A stretch of DNA of 64,000 nt from Shewanella cyperi (GCF_017354985.1 NZ_CP071501.1:1817501-1881500), one strand, 5' to 3'; shown: positions 49,084 to 60,100, counted from the first letter of the stretch. Numbers and translations are program-made. The notes: generated by a model from the sequence alone, not told the origin.

Positions 49084-49273
49084 TGCCTGAATTTTAATGT
49101 GAACCGCCATGCAATGGCTGACTGTCAAGCTACTTCGTAATTTGTAAGTAAAAGTAAAACCTAATTAAAACGTATTGAAGCCCGATTACACCCAGGTAAA
49201 CTAAGCTCTCGCCCATTTTTTCTGGCGCGGTTTGCATTACACATCTTTTTTGCCTGACGTTTTTGGAATTCTG

Positions 49274-50359
49274 ATGAAAAAAATAATCACAGTACTGGTA
49301 CTGGGAGGACTGGCCTGGGCCGGTTTCCAGTATTTACAACAGAATAAAGGGCCCGAGGCCAAGCGCGCCCGGATTGTACCCAACGTGGTGGTGGCCACCG
49401 CGGCCATGCAGGCAGTAAGGGATGAGGTGGAAGCGCTGGGCACAACGCTTGCCAACGAATCGGTCAATATTACCGCCAAGGTGACCGAAGTGGTGGCCTC
49501 GGTAAATTTTAACGATGGCGATCTGGTTGCCAAAGGTGAACTGCTGGTGCAGCTGCAGGATGCTGAGCAGCGGGCCAAGGTCACAGTGGCCAAGGTCAAG
49601 GTCAGCGATCATCAGCGGGAACTGAAACGCATCAGTACCCTGGTCACCAATCAGACAGTGGCCGAAACCGAACGTGACAGGTTGCAAACCGCCATAGATA
49701 CCGCCAAGGCCGAACTGGAGCAGGCCGAATCGGCGCTGCGGGACAGGCGCATAGTGGCGCCCTTTACCGGCAGACTCGGCCTCAGACAAATCAGCAATGG
49801 CGCACTGCTGACGCCGGGTACCAGCATTACCACATTGGATGACATCTCCAGCGTCAAACTGGACTTTTCAGTGCCGGAGCGTTTTTTGACCGACCTTATC
49901 CCCGGCAAAGATGTCGAGGCCAGTGCCGTGGCTTACCCGGGGGAGTTGTTTATCGGTAAGGTGCTGTCGGTGGACAGCCGGGTCAACCCTGCTACCCGCG
50001 CCGTAACAGTGCGGGCCGAAATTCCCAATCCCCAGGCCAAGTTGTTGCCCGGGATGCTGATGAAGGTCAAGCTCATCAAGCAAAGCCGTGAAGCTCTGTT
50101 GGTGCCGGAGTCGGCGATTATCCCCATTCAGAAGAAGCATTTTGTGTATCTGGTCAACGGTGATAACCGCGTCGAACAACGCCAGGTCACCGTGGGGCTG
50201 CGCAAACGCGGCTGGGTGGAGCTGACCGACGGCATAGAAATGGGGGAAAAGATCATTATCCGCGGCATTCTCAAGGTGCGTCCCGGTGATGAGGTTAAGC
50301 CCGAACAGGAAGAACATTTTGGCCGTCACTATGACGACAATGGGGAGACTGCCGCATGA
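49274..50359 (+). CDS. RND efflux periplasmic adaptor subunit
   Basis: 361 residues. An N-terminal membrane anchor or uncleaved signal (about 3-19, ITVLVLGGLAWAGFQYL) is followed by a lipoyl-type half motif (VNITAKVTEVVASVNFNDGD), an alpha-helical hairpin (about 95-150), the second lipoyl half (IVAPFTGRLGLRQISNGALL) and beta-barrel and membrane-proximal domains. No lipobox is present, so it is probably anchored by this helix. The ATG at 49274 is chosen because the anchor begins with MKKIITV; an in-frame upstream start at 49232 is unlikely. It overlaps the pump gene by 4 bp. The 239-bp gap before it shows only the bamC terminator and A+T-rich sequence. Confidence 0.92.
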   Translation: MKKIITVLVLGGLAWAGFQYLQQNKGPEAKRARIVPNVVVATAAMQAVRDEVEALGTTLANESVNITAKVTEVVASVNFNDGDLVAKGELLVQLQDAEQRAKVTVAKVKVSDHQRELKRISTLVTNQTVAETERDRLQTAIDTAKAELEQAESALRDRRIVAPFTGRLGLRQISNGALLTPGTSITTLDDISSVKLDFSVPERFLTDLIPGKDVEASAVAYPGELFIGKVLSVDSRVNPATRAVTVRAEIPNPQAKLLPGMLMKVKLIKQSREALLVPESAIIPIQKKHFVYLVNGDNRVEQRQVTVGLRKRGWVELTDGIEMGEKIIIRGILKVRPGDEVKPEQEEHFGRHYDDNGETAA

Positions 50360-53300
50360 GACTGACGGATCTGTCCGTTAAGCGGCCGGTATTTGCCTCG
50401 GTATTGAGTCTGCTGCTTATCGCCTTTGGCCTGGTGTCCTTTGACAAACTGCCACTGCGGGAATACCCCAATATAGACCCACCAGTGATCTCCATTTCCA
50501 CCAGTTATCGCGGCGCCAGTGCCTCAGTGGTGGAGAGTCGCATTACCCAGTTGGTGGAAGACAGGGTCAGCGGCGTGGAAGGCATACGTCATATCAGCTC
50601 ATCGAGCAGCGATGGCCGCTCTTCTGTGACCCTGGAATTCGACGTCGGTCGCGATATTGAGGCCGCCGCCAACGATGTGCGCGACCGTATTTCCGGCATG
50701 CTGAACAACCTGCCGGAGGAAGCGGATCCACCGGAGGTACAAAAGGCCAACGGTGGTGACGAGGTCATCATGTGGCTCAATCTGGTGTCGGATCAGATGA
50801 CCACACTGGAGCTGACCGACTATGCCAACCGCTACCTGGTGGACCGATTCTCGGCCCTGGATGGCGTCGCCATGATGCGTATCGGTGGCGGCAAGGTCTA
50901 TTCGATGCGAATTTGGGTCGACAGGCAAGCGCTGGCGGCCCGGCATCTGACCGTGGGTGACATAGAAGCCAAGCTGCGTTCCGAGAACGTGGAACTGCCA
51001 GCGGGCTCCATCGAATCCAAGGAACGTCACTTTACTGTGCGCCTGGAGCGCAGTTTCCGCACCGCCGAGGATTTTGCCAACCTGGTGCTGGCCGAAGGGG
51101 ATGACGGTTACCTGGTGAAACTGGGGGACGTGGCCCGGGTCGAAATCGGCTCGGAAGAAGACAGGATCATGTTCCGTGGTAACCGCGAGGCCATGATAGG
51201 CCTGGGGGTCACCAAGCAGTCCACAGCCAACACCCTGGAAGTGGCCCGCGGTGCCAACGCCTTGGTGGACAAGATCAATCCGACCCTGCCGGCCGGCATG
51301 TCCATCAAACGATCCTATGACAGCTCGGTATTTATCGAGGCCTCTATCGCCGAGGTGTACCAGACACTGTTTATCGCCATGGTGCTGGTGGTTATAGTGA
51401 TTTACCTGTTCCTTGGCAGCGTGCGTGCCATGTTGATCCCGGCGGTGACAGTGCCCGTGTCGCTGCTGGGCACCTTTATCGTGCTCTATGCCCTGGGTTA
51501 TACCATTAACCTCTTGACCCTGCTGGCGATGATCCTTGCCATCGGCATGGTGGTGGATGACGCCATTGTGATGCTGGAGAACATCCACCGTCGGATAGAG
51601 GAAGGGGAATCGCCGCTGGTGGCCGCCTTCCTTGGTGCCCGCGAGGTGGCCTTTGCCGTTATCGCCACCACGGCGGTATTGGTGGCGGTATTCATGCCCA
51701 TTACTTTCCTGGAAGGGGACCTGGGCAAGCTGTTTAAGGAATTTGCCGTCACCATGAGTGCGGCGGTGATCTTCTCCAGCGTGCTGGCGCTGTCACTCAG
51801 CCCCATGATGTGTTCCAAACTGCTTAAACCTGCGGCCCAGGATACCTGGCTGGTGCGCAAGGTGGATGCCGGTATGGACAGCTTGCAGGCTTTTTATCGC
51901 CGGGTATTGCTGCGCACCATAGGCCATCCTGTGCTGGTCAGCATAGGGGTGCTGGCGGCACTTGGCGCCAGTGTGGCCCTGGTGAAGCAGGTGCCACAGG
52001 AGTTTGCTCCCCAGGAAGACAGGGGTTCCATGTTCCTCATGGTCAACGGTCCCCAGGGCGCCAGCTTTGAGTACATAGAATCTTACATGAATGAAGTGGA
52101 AGCCAGGTTGATGCCCCTGGTGGACAGTGGCGAAATCAAGCGTCTGCTGATCCGTGCTCCTCGTGGCTTCGGTCGAAGTGCCGATTTCTCCAACGGCATG
52201 GCCATCATAGTGCTTGAAGATTGGGGCAAGCGCCGCAGTGCCTTTGAGATCATCAATGATATCCGTGGCCGTCTGGGGGATCTGGCAGGTGTGCGGGCCT
52301 TTCCCATCATGCGCCAGGCCTTTGGTCGCGGCATTGGCAAGCCGGTGCAGTTCGTGCTCGGTGGTCCAAGTTACGAAGAGTTGGCCCGCTGGCGGGACAT
52401 CATTTTGGAAAAGGCCGCCGAGAATCCCAAACTGCTGGCGCTGGATCATGATTATCAGGAAACCAAGCCGCAACTGCGGGTGGTGATAGACAGGGACAGG
52501 GCCGCGGACCTCGGGGTCTCTATCGCTCATATAGGACGCACCCTGGAGTCCATGTTGGGCTCGCGCCTGGTTACCAACTTTATGCGTGACGGTGAGGAAT
52601 ACGATGTCATCATCGAAGGCGAGCGGGATAACCAGAACACGGCCCGGGATTTGACCAATATCTATGTGCGTTCCGATCGCAGTAAGGAATTGATCCCACT
52701 GTCCAACCTGGTATCAGTGGAAGAGTTTGCCGATGCCTCCAGTCTGAACCGCTATAACCGTCTGCGCTCCATTACCATTGAAGCCAGTCTGGCAGACGGT
52801 TACAGCCTGGGTGAGGCCTTGGATTACCTCAATACCCTGGCACGCACCTATTTGCCGGCGGAAGCCAACATCAGTTACAAGGGCCAGTCCCAGGATTATC
52901 AGGAATCCGGCGGCTCCATGTATTTTGTATTTATGTTGGCACTGGGGGTGGTGTTCCTGGTATTGGCAGCCCAGTTTGAAAGCTACATTCACCCCATGGT
53001 GATCATGCTGACTGTGCCGCTGGCTACCCTGGGAGCCCTTATTGGCCTGTATTTGACCGGCCAAAGCCTAAATATTTACAGCCAGATAGGTATCATCATG
53101 CTGGTGGGGCTGGCGACGAAAAACGGCATCCTTATCGTGGAATTCGCCAACCAGTTGAGGGACAGGGGAGAAGCGTTCCAGGAAGCGCTGTTGAAGGCCT
53201 CCTGCCAACGACTGCGGCCCATTCTGATGACGGGGATCACCACGGCCGCCGGTGCCGTACCCTTGGTGATGGCCCAGGGCGCCGGTGCCGAGACCCGCTT

Positions 53301-53457
53301 TGTGATAGGCGTGGTGGTGCTGTCGGGAATAATGCTGGCAACCCTCTTTACCCTGGTGGTGGTGCCTGTTGCTTACGCCTTGCTGGCCAAACATTCAGGT
53401 TCACCGGATCAGGTGGCCCAGCAGCTCGAGCGCGAGTTGGCCGAAAGGCAGCAGTAA
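50356..53457 (+). CDS. RND multidrug efflux pump, HAE1-like inner membrane subunit
   Basis: 1033 residues, the usual length. It starts MRLTDLSVKRPVFASVLSLLL and shows the two-fold repeat with twelve membrane segments and two large periplasmic loops. The proton-relay aspartates are in ILAIGMVVDDAIVMLENIHRR of helix 4, and a lysine in GLATKNGILIVEFANQLR of helix 10. It belongs with the hydrophobe/drug exporters rather than metal pumps. Exported compounds cannot be predicted. The start overlaps the adaptor stop (ATGA). No outer membrane channel gene is present, so a TolC-type protein elsewhere is needed. Confidence 0.95.
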   Translation: MRLTDLSVKRPVFASVLSLLLIAFGLVSFDKLPLREYPNIDPPVISISTSYRGASASVVESRITQLVEDRVSGVEGIRHISSSSSDGRSSVTLEFDVGRDIEAAANDVRDRISGMLNNLPEEADPPEVQKANGGDEVIMWLNLVSDQMTTLELTDYANRYLVDRFSALDGVAMMRIGGGKVYSMRIWVDRQALAARHLTVGDIEAKLRSENVELPAGSIESKERHFTVRLERSFRTAEDFANLVLAEGDDGYLVKLGDVARVEIGSEEDRIMFRGNREAMIGLGVTKQSTANTLEVARGANALVDKINPTLPAGMSIKRSYDSSVFIEASIAEVYQTLFIAMVLVVIVIYLFLGSVRAMLIPAVTVPVSLLGTFIVLYALGYTINLLTLLAMILAIGMVVDDAIVMLENIHRRIEEGESPLVAAFLGAREVAFAVIATTAVLVAVFMPITFLEGDLGKLFKEFAVTMSAAVIFSSVLALSLSPMMCSKLLKPAAQDTWLVRKVDAGMDSLQAFYRRVLLRTIGHPVLVSIGVLAALGASVALVKQVPQEFAPQEDRGSMFLMVNGPQGASFEYIESYMNEVEARLMPLVDSGEIKRLLIRAPRGFGRSADFSNGMAIIVLEDWGKRRSAFEIINDIRGRLGDLAGVRAFPIMRQAFGRGIGKPVQFVLGGPSYEELARWRDIILEKAAENPKLLALDHDYQETKPQLRVVIDRDRAADLGVSIAHIGRTLESMLGSRLVTNFMRDGEEYDVIIEGERDNQNTARDLTNIYVRSDRSKELIPLSNLVSVEEFADASSLNRYNRLRSITIEASLADGYSLGEALDYLNTLARTYLPAEANISYKGQSQDYQESGGSMYFVFMLALGVVFLVLAAQFESYIHPMVIMLTVPLATLGALIGLYLTGQSLNIYSQIGIIMLVGLATKNGILIVEFANQLRDRGEAFQEALLKASCQRLRPILMTGITTAAGAVPLVMAQGAGAETRFVIGVVVLSGIMLATLFTLVVVPVAYALLAKHSGSPDQVAQQLERELAERQQ

Positions 53458-53467
53458 CCTTTAACAG

Positions 53468-53494
53468 GAGCGCCGCAGGGCGCTCTTGTTTTTT
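53468..53494 (+). terminator. RND operon terminator
   Basis: GAGCGCC (53468-53474), loop of four bases, GGCGCTC (53479-53485), then TTGTTTTTT. Confidence 0.88.
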
Positions 53495-53516
53495 ATGGAA
53501 AGATCCAGGAGCCATA

Positions 53517-53798
53517 GTGGACTATTCTGGATTATTAATCGTTGGATCAAGGGGATCGGATATGGATGTCATGGAACCGGAAGTGGTGCAGGCCATCAAG
53601 AGTGGTCGTAAGATAGAAGCCATCAAACGATTGCGGGAACTCAGGGGCATAGGGCTCAAGGAAGCCAAGCAGCAAGTGGAACGCTACGCCAGGGAAAACC
53701 ATATTGAGATCCCCACGGACAGCAACGGCTCCATGGTGTTCTTGCTGTTGGTTATCCTGGTGTTGCTGGGCTATTTTGCCTTTCGCTATTTAAGCTGA
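53517..53798 (+). CDS. Membrane-anchored protein with ribosomal L7/L12 C-terminal-like domain
   Basis: 93 residues. Residues of about 25-60 (IKSGRKIEAIKRLRELRGIG, then LKEAKQQVERYARE) match the L7/L12 C-terminal pattern, in particular RELRGIGLKEAKQQVE against the GLGLKEAKDLVE of the ribosomal protein. A single membrane segment follows at about 71-91 (MVFLLLVILVLLGYFAFRYLS). It is not a copy of L7/L12, which lacks a membrane segment. GTG at 53517 has AGGAG five bases upstream; ATG at 53562 is an alternative start. Function unknown; an interaction role at the membrane is speculation. Confidence 0.8.
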   Translation: MDYSGLLIVGSRGSDMDVMEPEVVQAIKSGRKIEAIKRLRELRGIGLKEAKQQVERYARENHIEIPTDSNGSMVFLLLVILVLLGYFAFRYLS

Positions 53799-53816
53799 TG
53801 TTTGGATTAACAAAGA

Positions 53817-54107
53817 ATGCACTATTTACTGATGTACGATGTCATAGATGATTACGTGGCCAGGCGCGCCGAATTTCGCGCCCTGCATCTGGCCCATGCC
53901 AAGGCAGCCGAAGCCCGTGGCGAGCTGCTGCTGGCAGGTGCCTTGGCCGAACCTGTGGATGGCGCTGTGCTGCTGTTTGAGGCTGACAGCCCCGAGGTGG
54001 CGGAGCGTTTTGCCAGGGCCGATCCCTATGTGATAAACGGCCTTATTACCCGTTGGCAGGTGCGGCCATGGACCACCGTAGTGGGAAGTCTGCTCAACCA
54101 GGAATGA
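53817..54107 (+). CDS. YciI family protein
   Basis: 96 residues of the ferredoxin-like YCII fold: MHYLLMYDVIDDYVARRAEFRALHLAHAKAAEARGELLLAGAL, then VLLFEADSPEVAERFARADPY. The conserved His near residue 25 and the Asp of ADPY are the proposed catalytic residues; some relatives are dehalogenase- or hydrolase-like but a cellular role is not established. It follows the L7/L12-like gene by 18 bp. Confidence 0.9.
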   Translation: MHYLLMYDVIDDYVARRAEFRALHLAHAKAAEARGELLLAGALAEPVDGAVLLFEADSPEVAERFARADPYVINGLITRWQVRPWTTVVGSLLNQE

Positions 54108-54110
54108 ATC

Positions 54111-54141
54111 AAAAAAAAAAGCGCCTGCGGGCGCTTTTTTC
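54111..54141. terminator. Bidirectional terminator between the YciI gene and ddl
   Basis: A run of ten A, GCGCC (54121-54125), loop TGCGG-like, GGCGC, then six T. Suits both convergent genes. Confidence 0.9.
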
Positions 54142-54155
54142 ATGCTGTCCTGGCA

Positions 54156-55166
54156 TCAGGCCGGTTCCAACTCGGCGAGAATGCAGTCCTGCAGATAGCT
54201 GGCAAAATCGTGGCCGTGGTGGGCCAGCATCTTGGGGAACATGGAGATTGGGGTCAGTCCCGGGAAGGTATTGATCTCGTTCAGCAGGATTTCGTCGTCT
54301 TCGGTGAGGAAGAAGTCGATACGCGACAGGTGACGCAGCTTCAGCCCCTTGAAGGCACGGATGGCGTAATCGCGCATGGCAGCAATGATGTCTTCGCTGA
54401 CATTGCCGGCTTCCACATGGGTCACTGCCTGGCTCTTGGCATCGTATTTCTCTTCAAAGCTGTAGAAGGTATTGGCGGCGCAGACGATTTCCCCGGGGCG
54501 GGTCGCAATAACTTCACCCTGGTATTCGTAGACGGCGATTTCGAGCTCCCTTGCCTTGATGGTCTTCTCCACCACCACGTAGGGAGCGTATTCGAACGCC
54601 TTGGCCAGCAAGGGTGCTATGTCGGCCTTGTTATTGGCCGGGAAGCAGCCAACGGACGAGCCCTGACTGGCGGCCTTGATAAAGACGCTGCCCCAGTCAT
54701 CGAAGGCGGCTTCAACCCTTGCCACGGCATCTGGGTTGTATTCCCCGAGGAACAGGTAAGGCGTATTGGGGATCCCAAGGGCGCTGAACCACATCTTGGC
54801 GGTGATCTTGTTGAAACAGTTGCTGCTGGCTTCTGAGGTGCAGCCGAAATAGGGCAGGTTGATAAGGTTGAACCAGGATTGAATATCGCCGGTCTCACCC
54901 GGGTAGCCGTGAATGCAAGGGATAACATAGTCCACCGGCCAGGGGGCCTGCTTGTCGTCCGCAAAACGAATTTCCCGTTTATTGGTCAGCTCCACATAGC
55001 TGCCGTTCTTGGTGCGGTACAGACCCTCGGCGGTCAATTCCAGCCACAGGGTGTTGAATCTGTCCAGCTTGGCCAGACAGGTCTCGAAATAGCCCGCCGA
55101 CAGCAAAGAGATGGCGTGCTCGCTGCCACCACCGCCGCAGAGCAGCACCAGGTTGTATTTAGTCAT
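54156..55166 (-). CDS. ddl: D-alanine--D-alanine ligase
   Basis: 336 residues. An ATP-grasp enzyme that makes the D-Ala-D-Ala end of the peptidoglycan stem peptide. The serine/glycine loop [17 protein letters not shown], the ATP-binding [18 protein letters not shown] region, and the metal site [25 protein letters not shown] are present. The ATG at 55166, with GGAG upstream, fits the family. It stands outside the division/cell wall cluster, so it could be a second ddl; that cannot be judged from this window. Confidence 0.94.
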   Translation of the reverse strand: MTKYNLVLLCGGGGSEHAISLLSAGYFETCLAKLDRFNTLWLELTAEGLYRTKNGSYVELTNKREIRFADDKQAPWPVDYVIPCIHGYPGETGDIQSWFNLINLPYFGCTSEASSNCFNKITAKMWFSALGIPNTPYLFLGEYNPDAVARVEAAFDDWGSVFIKAASQGSSVGCFPANNKADIAPLLAKAFEYAPYVVVEKTIKARELEIAVYEYQGEVIATRPGEIVCAANTFYSFEEKYDAKSQAVTHVEAGNVSEDIIAAMRDYAIRAFKGLKLRHLSRIDFFLTEDDEILLNEINTFPGLTPISMFPKMLAHHGHDFASYLQDCILAELEPA

Positions 55167-55288
55167 TGTCACTCCGTGATGAATTGGGGCGGGGCCAGGA
55201 TGCAATGGGCCATCCGCGCCAAGCAGTGTAATGAGGGGCGGCCAACCTCGCAAGGGGGACCGCTATTTGTCTCATCTTTGCCATTGTT

Positions 55289-57190
55289 TTAGCTGCCCCA
55301 CAACCTGGCGGCCAGGCCGGATGCGCGGCGGGTGGGCCGAGCCACGGCGGCAGCAAACAGGGCTTCAGTGCCAAGGCAGCAGAAGGCATCCTTGGCACGG
55401 GTAATGGCGGTGTACACCAGTTCCCTGCTGATGAGTTGCTGCTGGCCCGGGGACGGATCCGGCGGCAGCACCAGAGCCACCTGTTCAAATTCGCTGCCCT
55501 GACTCTTGTGTACCGTCATGGCGAAACAGCTTTCGTGGCTTGGCAATCTCGCCGGCAGCACCTTGAGCAGGCTGCCGTCGCTTTGCACGAAACAAGCCAG
55601 CAGGCGCTTGTCCGGTCCCTGAGGCAGAATAATGCCTATGTCGCCGTTAAACAGGCCCAGGCCATAGTCGTTGCTGCCAATGATGATGGGGCGTCCGGCG
55701 TAAAATTCCTGGTTGGGTACTATCAGCCGTTCCCGGGCCAGACGGGCGGTCAGCAGGCGGTTGATGCCTTCAACGCCGAAGTCACCGGCACGCATGGCGC
55801 ACAGCACCCGGAAGCGGTTGTACTGGGCTATGATGGCGTCGGCGCTTTCGCCCCGAACCATGGCTTCGAGATAGTCGCGGTATCGGGACACCGCCAGTTG
55901 CAACAGCTGCTCCAACCCCTTGCCGGCGTCGTGGCCAAGCCAGCTCAGCTCCCGATACCCCTGTTGCCATATCTGGGTGACCGCCTGATTGTCACCCTCG
56001 TTGACGGCCTTGGCCAAACGACCTATGCCGGCATCGCCGCTGAATCTGTGGCTGTGCCACAATCGGCACAGGTTATCGCCAAGCCTGGCGTTTTCCGTGG
56101 GGCTGAACGGGTATCCGGTCAGCTGCGCCAGTATGGCTGCTTGCTCGCGGCTCACCCTCGACCCTTGGCTGATACCCTGGCAGATATCTGCCAGCACGGC
56201 GCCGGCTTCCACCGAGGCCAGCTGGTCCTGATCGCCCAGTAAAATCAGCCGAGCCTTGGGCGGCAGGGCATCCAGCAGGCGGTGCATCATGGGCAGATCC
56301 ACCATGGAGGCTTCGTCTATCAGCAGCAGATCCAGCTCCAGTGGATTGTCGCCATGGTGGCGGAATTTGTGCGAACCCGGAATTACCCCCAGCAGGCGGT
56401 GCAAGGTGGCGGCGTCCTCCGGCAGGGCGGCCACCTGCTCCGGGCTGATGACGGCGGGATCCAGACTGCTGCCCAGACGCTGCTTGGAGGCCTTTATGGA
56501 CTCACTCAAACGCGCTGCCGCCTTGCCTGTGGGGGCCACCATGCGGATCCTTAATTCGGGTTCAACCGCCAGCAATAACAGCAAAAGTTTGGTCACTGTG
56601 GTGGTCTTGCCCGTACCCGGTCCGCCGGTGATGACAGTGAGTTTCTGGCGACAGGCGGTGGCGACGGCAATTTTTTGCCAATCCGGCGCAGTGTTGTTGT
56701 CAGCACGATCGGCAGTGGTGCCGGGAAACAGGGCTCCGAGCAGTTGCGCCGTCTGCTCTGAGAGCGGCTGCTGCTCACGACTGAGGCTCAGCAGGGTGTC
56801 AGCCACACTCACTTCATAGCTGTGGTAACGCTTGAGATAGAGCCTGTCACCGTCCAGCACCAAGGGTTTGGTGATCTTGTCCCCGGGGGCCGCCACCATG
56901 GGCAGTGCGGTAATGGCCTGAAGCAGTCCGGGCAAGTCGGTGTTGATGGATACCGAGGGATGGCGCTCGCCGAGGGGATTTTGCAAGTCGAGATCCGATA
57001 ACAGCAGGCAGCTGTTTTGGGCACTGAGATTGCGGCTCACCAGGGCGCAGCACAGTAAACCCAGCGGGGAATCATCCCCATGCAGCCGTGTCAGTTCCAG
57101 GGCAAAGTGCCGATTGAGCGGCTCCAGCAGTCCCTGTTGCTGCCAAACTTTGAGCTGCTGCGCCATGGGGATAGGGCAAGTGAGGATCAT
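55289..57190 (-). CDS. recD: Exodeoxyribonuclease V alpha subunit
   Basis: 633 residues (E. coli RecD 608). The 5'-3' helicase subunit of RecBCD. Walker A is in AVTITGGPGTGKTTTVTKLL-like sequence near residue 185, motif II in LLLIDEASMVDLPMMHRLL, and the C-terminal motif in MTVHKSQGSEFEQVALVLPP and YTAITRAKDAFC. ATGA overlap with recB. After its stop ddl follows in the same direction after 122 bp, with no clear terminator between. Confidence 0.96.
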   Translation of the reverse strand: MILTCPIPMAQQLKVWQQQGLLEPLNRHFALELTRLHGDDSPLGLLCCALVSRNLSAQNSCLLLSDLDLQNPLGERHPSVSINTDLPGLLQAITALPMVAAPGDKITKPLVLDGDRLYLKRYHSYEVSVADTLLSLSREQQPLSEQTAQLLGALFPGTTADRADNNTAPDWQKIAVATACRQKLTVITGGPGTGKTTTVTKLLLLLLAVEPELRIRMVAPTGKAAARLSESIKASKQRLGSSLDPAVISPEQVAALPEDAATLHRLLGVIPGSHKFRHHGDNPLELDLLLIDEASMVDLPMMHRLLDALPPKARLILLGDQDQLASVEAGAVLADICQGISQGSRVSREQAAILAQLTGYPFSPTENARLGDNLCRLWHSHRFSGDAGIGRLAKAVNEGDNQAVTQIWQQGYRELSWLGHDAGKGLEQLLQLAVSRYRDYLEAMVRGESADAIIAQYNRFRVLCAMRAGDFGVEGINRLLTARLARERLIVPNQEFYAGRPIIIGSNDYGLGLFNGDIGIILPQGPDKRLLACFVQSDGSLLKVLPARLPSHESCFAMTVHKSQGSEFEQVALVLPPDPSPGQQQLISRELVYTAITRAKDAFCCLGTEALFAAAVARPTRRASGLAARLWGS

Positions 57191-60100
57191 CCTGGCTCTC
57201 CTGTGAACATCTTATCCAACTCCTCGATCAGTGCCTTGGGTGGCCTGTCGTAAAAGATGCCCTTGCCGGGCTCGGTGGCATCCATACCGCGCAGGAACAG
57301 ATAATACACACCGCCGAAATCCTGCTCATAGTCATAGTCCGGCAGCCGCTGGCGAAGGAAGCGATGCAGGGCCAGGCTGTACAGCAGGTATTGAAGATCG
57401 TAATGGTGATCGCGAATGGCACTGGCCATCGCCTGTCTGTCGTAGCAGGAAAAATCATGACCAAGATGGTTCGATTTGTAATCGGCCACATAGAAGCGGC
57501 CCCCATGGCAGAACACCAGATCGATAAAGCCTTTAAGCATGCCGCACAAGGTGTCAAAACCGTATTGGCTGCCATAGCCGTAGCGGCCAAGCAGGGCCGA
57601 CAGTTTATCGGGATTGAGCCCCATGACCGGCAGGTAAAATTCCATTTCCACCAGTTTGTCGGCTGCGGTCAAACGTGACAGGGTCAATTGCCCGCCATCG
57701 AGCGGTGCTTGCAGCAGTGACAGGTACCAGTCTTTGAGCATATCGAACCAGTGTTCGGCGATGCCGTATTGGGCCATGGCCTTGGTCAGCGCGGTTTCCA
57801 GCTCGGCATCGGCGCGGGTGAAGTCGAACAGCTCCAATACCAGGTGCATAAAACTGCCGGCATTGGCGCCGCGATCAAAACCAAAGCGGTCAAGGCTGGT
57901 CTCGGTGGTCCGGGGGGATGGCAGGGATTCGAGCACATCATAGTGCTCATCGGCGGCCCCCGGCTTGCTGCCATGGCTGCTGTCCTTGACCAGGGCTGAG
58001 TAGCTGCCGACGCGCCAGCGCACTGCGTCTCTGGCACGGGGCTTTCGCAGCATCAGCTCGCTGCCCTGGTGCTCGGTCGTTGGCAGCACTCGGTTGTCTG
58101 ATCCGGCTGCGACCCATTCCAGCGCCATGATATCGCCGGCAAGCGCCCTGGCCTTTGCCGCCAACAGTTGACTGTCGCAGTCCTCATTGTCTACGCCGAG
58201 GCAATAGCCGATGGCGGTCTGATGCAGATGGCTTTTAAGGCCGGCCTTCAACATGCGACTGTGGTTGGCTATGTAAAGGTAACAGCGGTACACGGGGCGG
58301 GTCAGGGCAACGTACAGCAGGCGCAGATCTTCGGCCAACTGTTCCTGCTTCCAGCGCTCAAAGGCCTCATCGCTGCCGCCTAGATCCCAACACAGGCCCT
58401 TGTCTGAGTGATACAGCAAGGGGGTGGGCTTGCGGCTTTGATCCCGTGCCAGGCTGATAAAGGGGATAAAGCAGACGCCGTACTCCAGGCCCTTGCTCTT
58501 GTGTATGGTGACTATCTGCACCAGATTTTGTTCGCTTTCCAGTCGCAGCTGCTGCTCTTCGCCGCCGCTGGCCTGGCACAGTTCCTGTTCGTACCAGTGC
58601 AGCAGGGCCGCCATACCGTCCAGCTCGCTGGCTTTCTGTTGCAGCAATTCCGACAGATGGCGTATATCCGTCAGCCGTCGCTCGGCGTTTTCATGGCCCT
58701 TGAGACGTTCCAGCAAGCCGGTTTCCGTGGCCAGTTGCATCAGTGCCGGCATCACCCCCTGGCGTTGCCACAGCAGGTGCAGATTGGCAAATTGCTCCAG
58801 CAGCGCAGCCCTTTTGTCTTCATCGACGTTGAAGCCATGAATATCGCTGGCGCGGCCGCCCCAAAGCTCGGTTGCCATGGCCGCGCGGATAGCCTGCTCA
58901 TCCCTGGGCTTTGCCAGCGCCAACAGCACCAGCGCCAGCTCCCTGGCCTCCAGGGTATCGAACACGCTGTCGCGGCTGAGGAATACGGCGCCTATGCGCC
59001 TTTTGGCGAGGGCATCGCGCATCTCGGCGGCCTCGTTCCTGTCCCTGACCAGCACGGCGATATCCCGCGCCAACAGTGGTTTTTCCTTGGACTCTTTGAC
59101 TATCTGTGCCTCACCGTCTGCAGCCAGGGTCAGCAGGCGGCAGATCTCGGAGGCGGCATCTTCGGCAAGCCTCGCCCTGGCATCTGTCTTGTTAAGACCC
59201 GTGACAGGATCCTCTGCCAGCAGGCGTAGCTGCAGTCCCGGCGCTGTGCAGCCGCCAACCTTGAGGCTTTTGTCCTCGCCGCGGGCCTGGCTGTCAACGG
59301 CGTCAAAGGGAATGGCGGCATCGATAAAGGCATCTTCCCGGGCCTGGAACAGTCGATTGACCCCAGCCACCATGGATTCGGCGGAGCGGTAGTTGGTGCC
59401 CAGATGATATTGGGCCGTGGTGGTTGCACGGGCCTTGAGGTAAGTGTGTATATCACCGCCACGGAAGGCGTAAATGGCCTGTTTGGGATCGCCAATCATC
59501 AACAAACGGCCTTCGGGATAGATGGTGCCGAAAATGGCGAACTGCAGCGGATCCGTATCCTGGAATTCATCGATAAGGGCAATGGGGAAACGGCGCCTGA
59601 GCACGGATGCCAGGGTCTTGTCTTCACCTTCGAGGGCGCCTGCCAGGGTCAGCAGCAGATCGTCCGGGCTCAGCAGTTGCTGTTGGCGCTTAAGGGCGTG
59701 GAAACGCTGACGGATTTCCTCCCGGGCCGTCACCAGAAAGGCCGGCAGCAATTGCTCTGCTGTGTGTGCCAAAGCCTCAATCTGCGCCAGCAGTGGTGCT
59801 TGCTGGGGCGAGGGCAGGCTGCCGCCCTTGTTGAGCTTGATGTTGCCAAGGGCCAGCGCCGAAAGCACCTTGGCCGGAGGCAGGCCGCTGCCAAACCGGC
59901 ACCAGTTATCCATATCCAAAAACATGTCGGCCAGCTTGGGATAGCCGTCGGCCTGTTTGCCATAGCTGGTGCCATTGAGCGGCAGTTTGGTTAACAGCGC
60001 CAGGGTGGCATCCCTGTCCCTTGGCCAGGACAGGCGCATACGGGCCAATCCCTGGCTGAGATCTTGGGCGGCCTGCTCAAAGGGGACCGGTGATTGCGCC

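Noticed and set aside
50599..51588. Minus-strand frame of 329 codons
   Set aside because: Antisense to the RND pump gene, rich in His, Gln and Gly, no motif.
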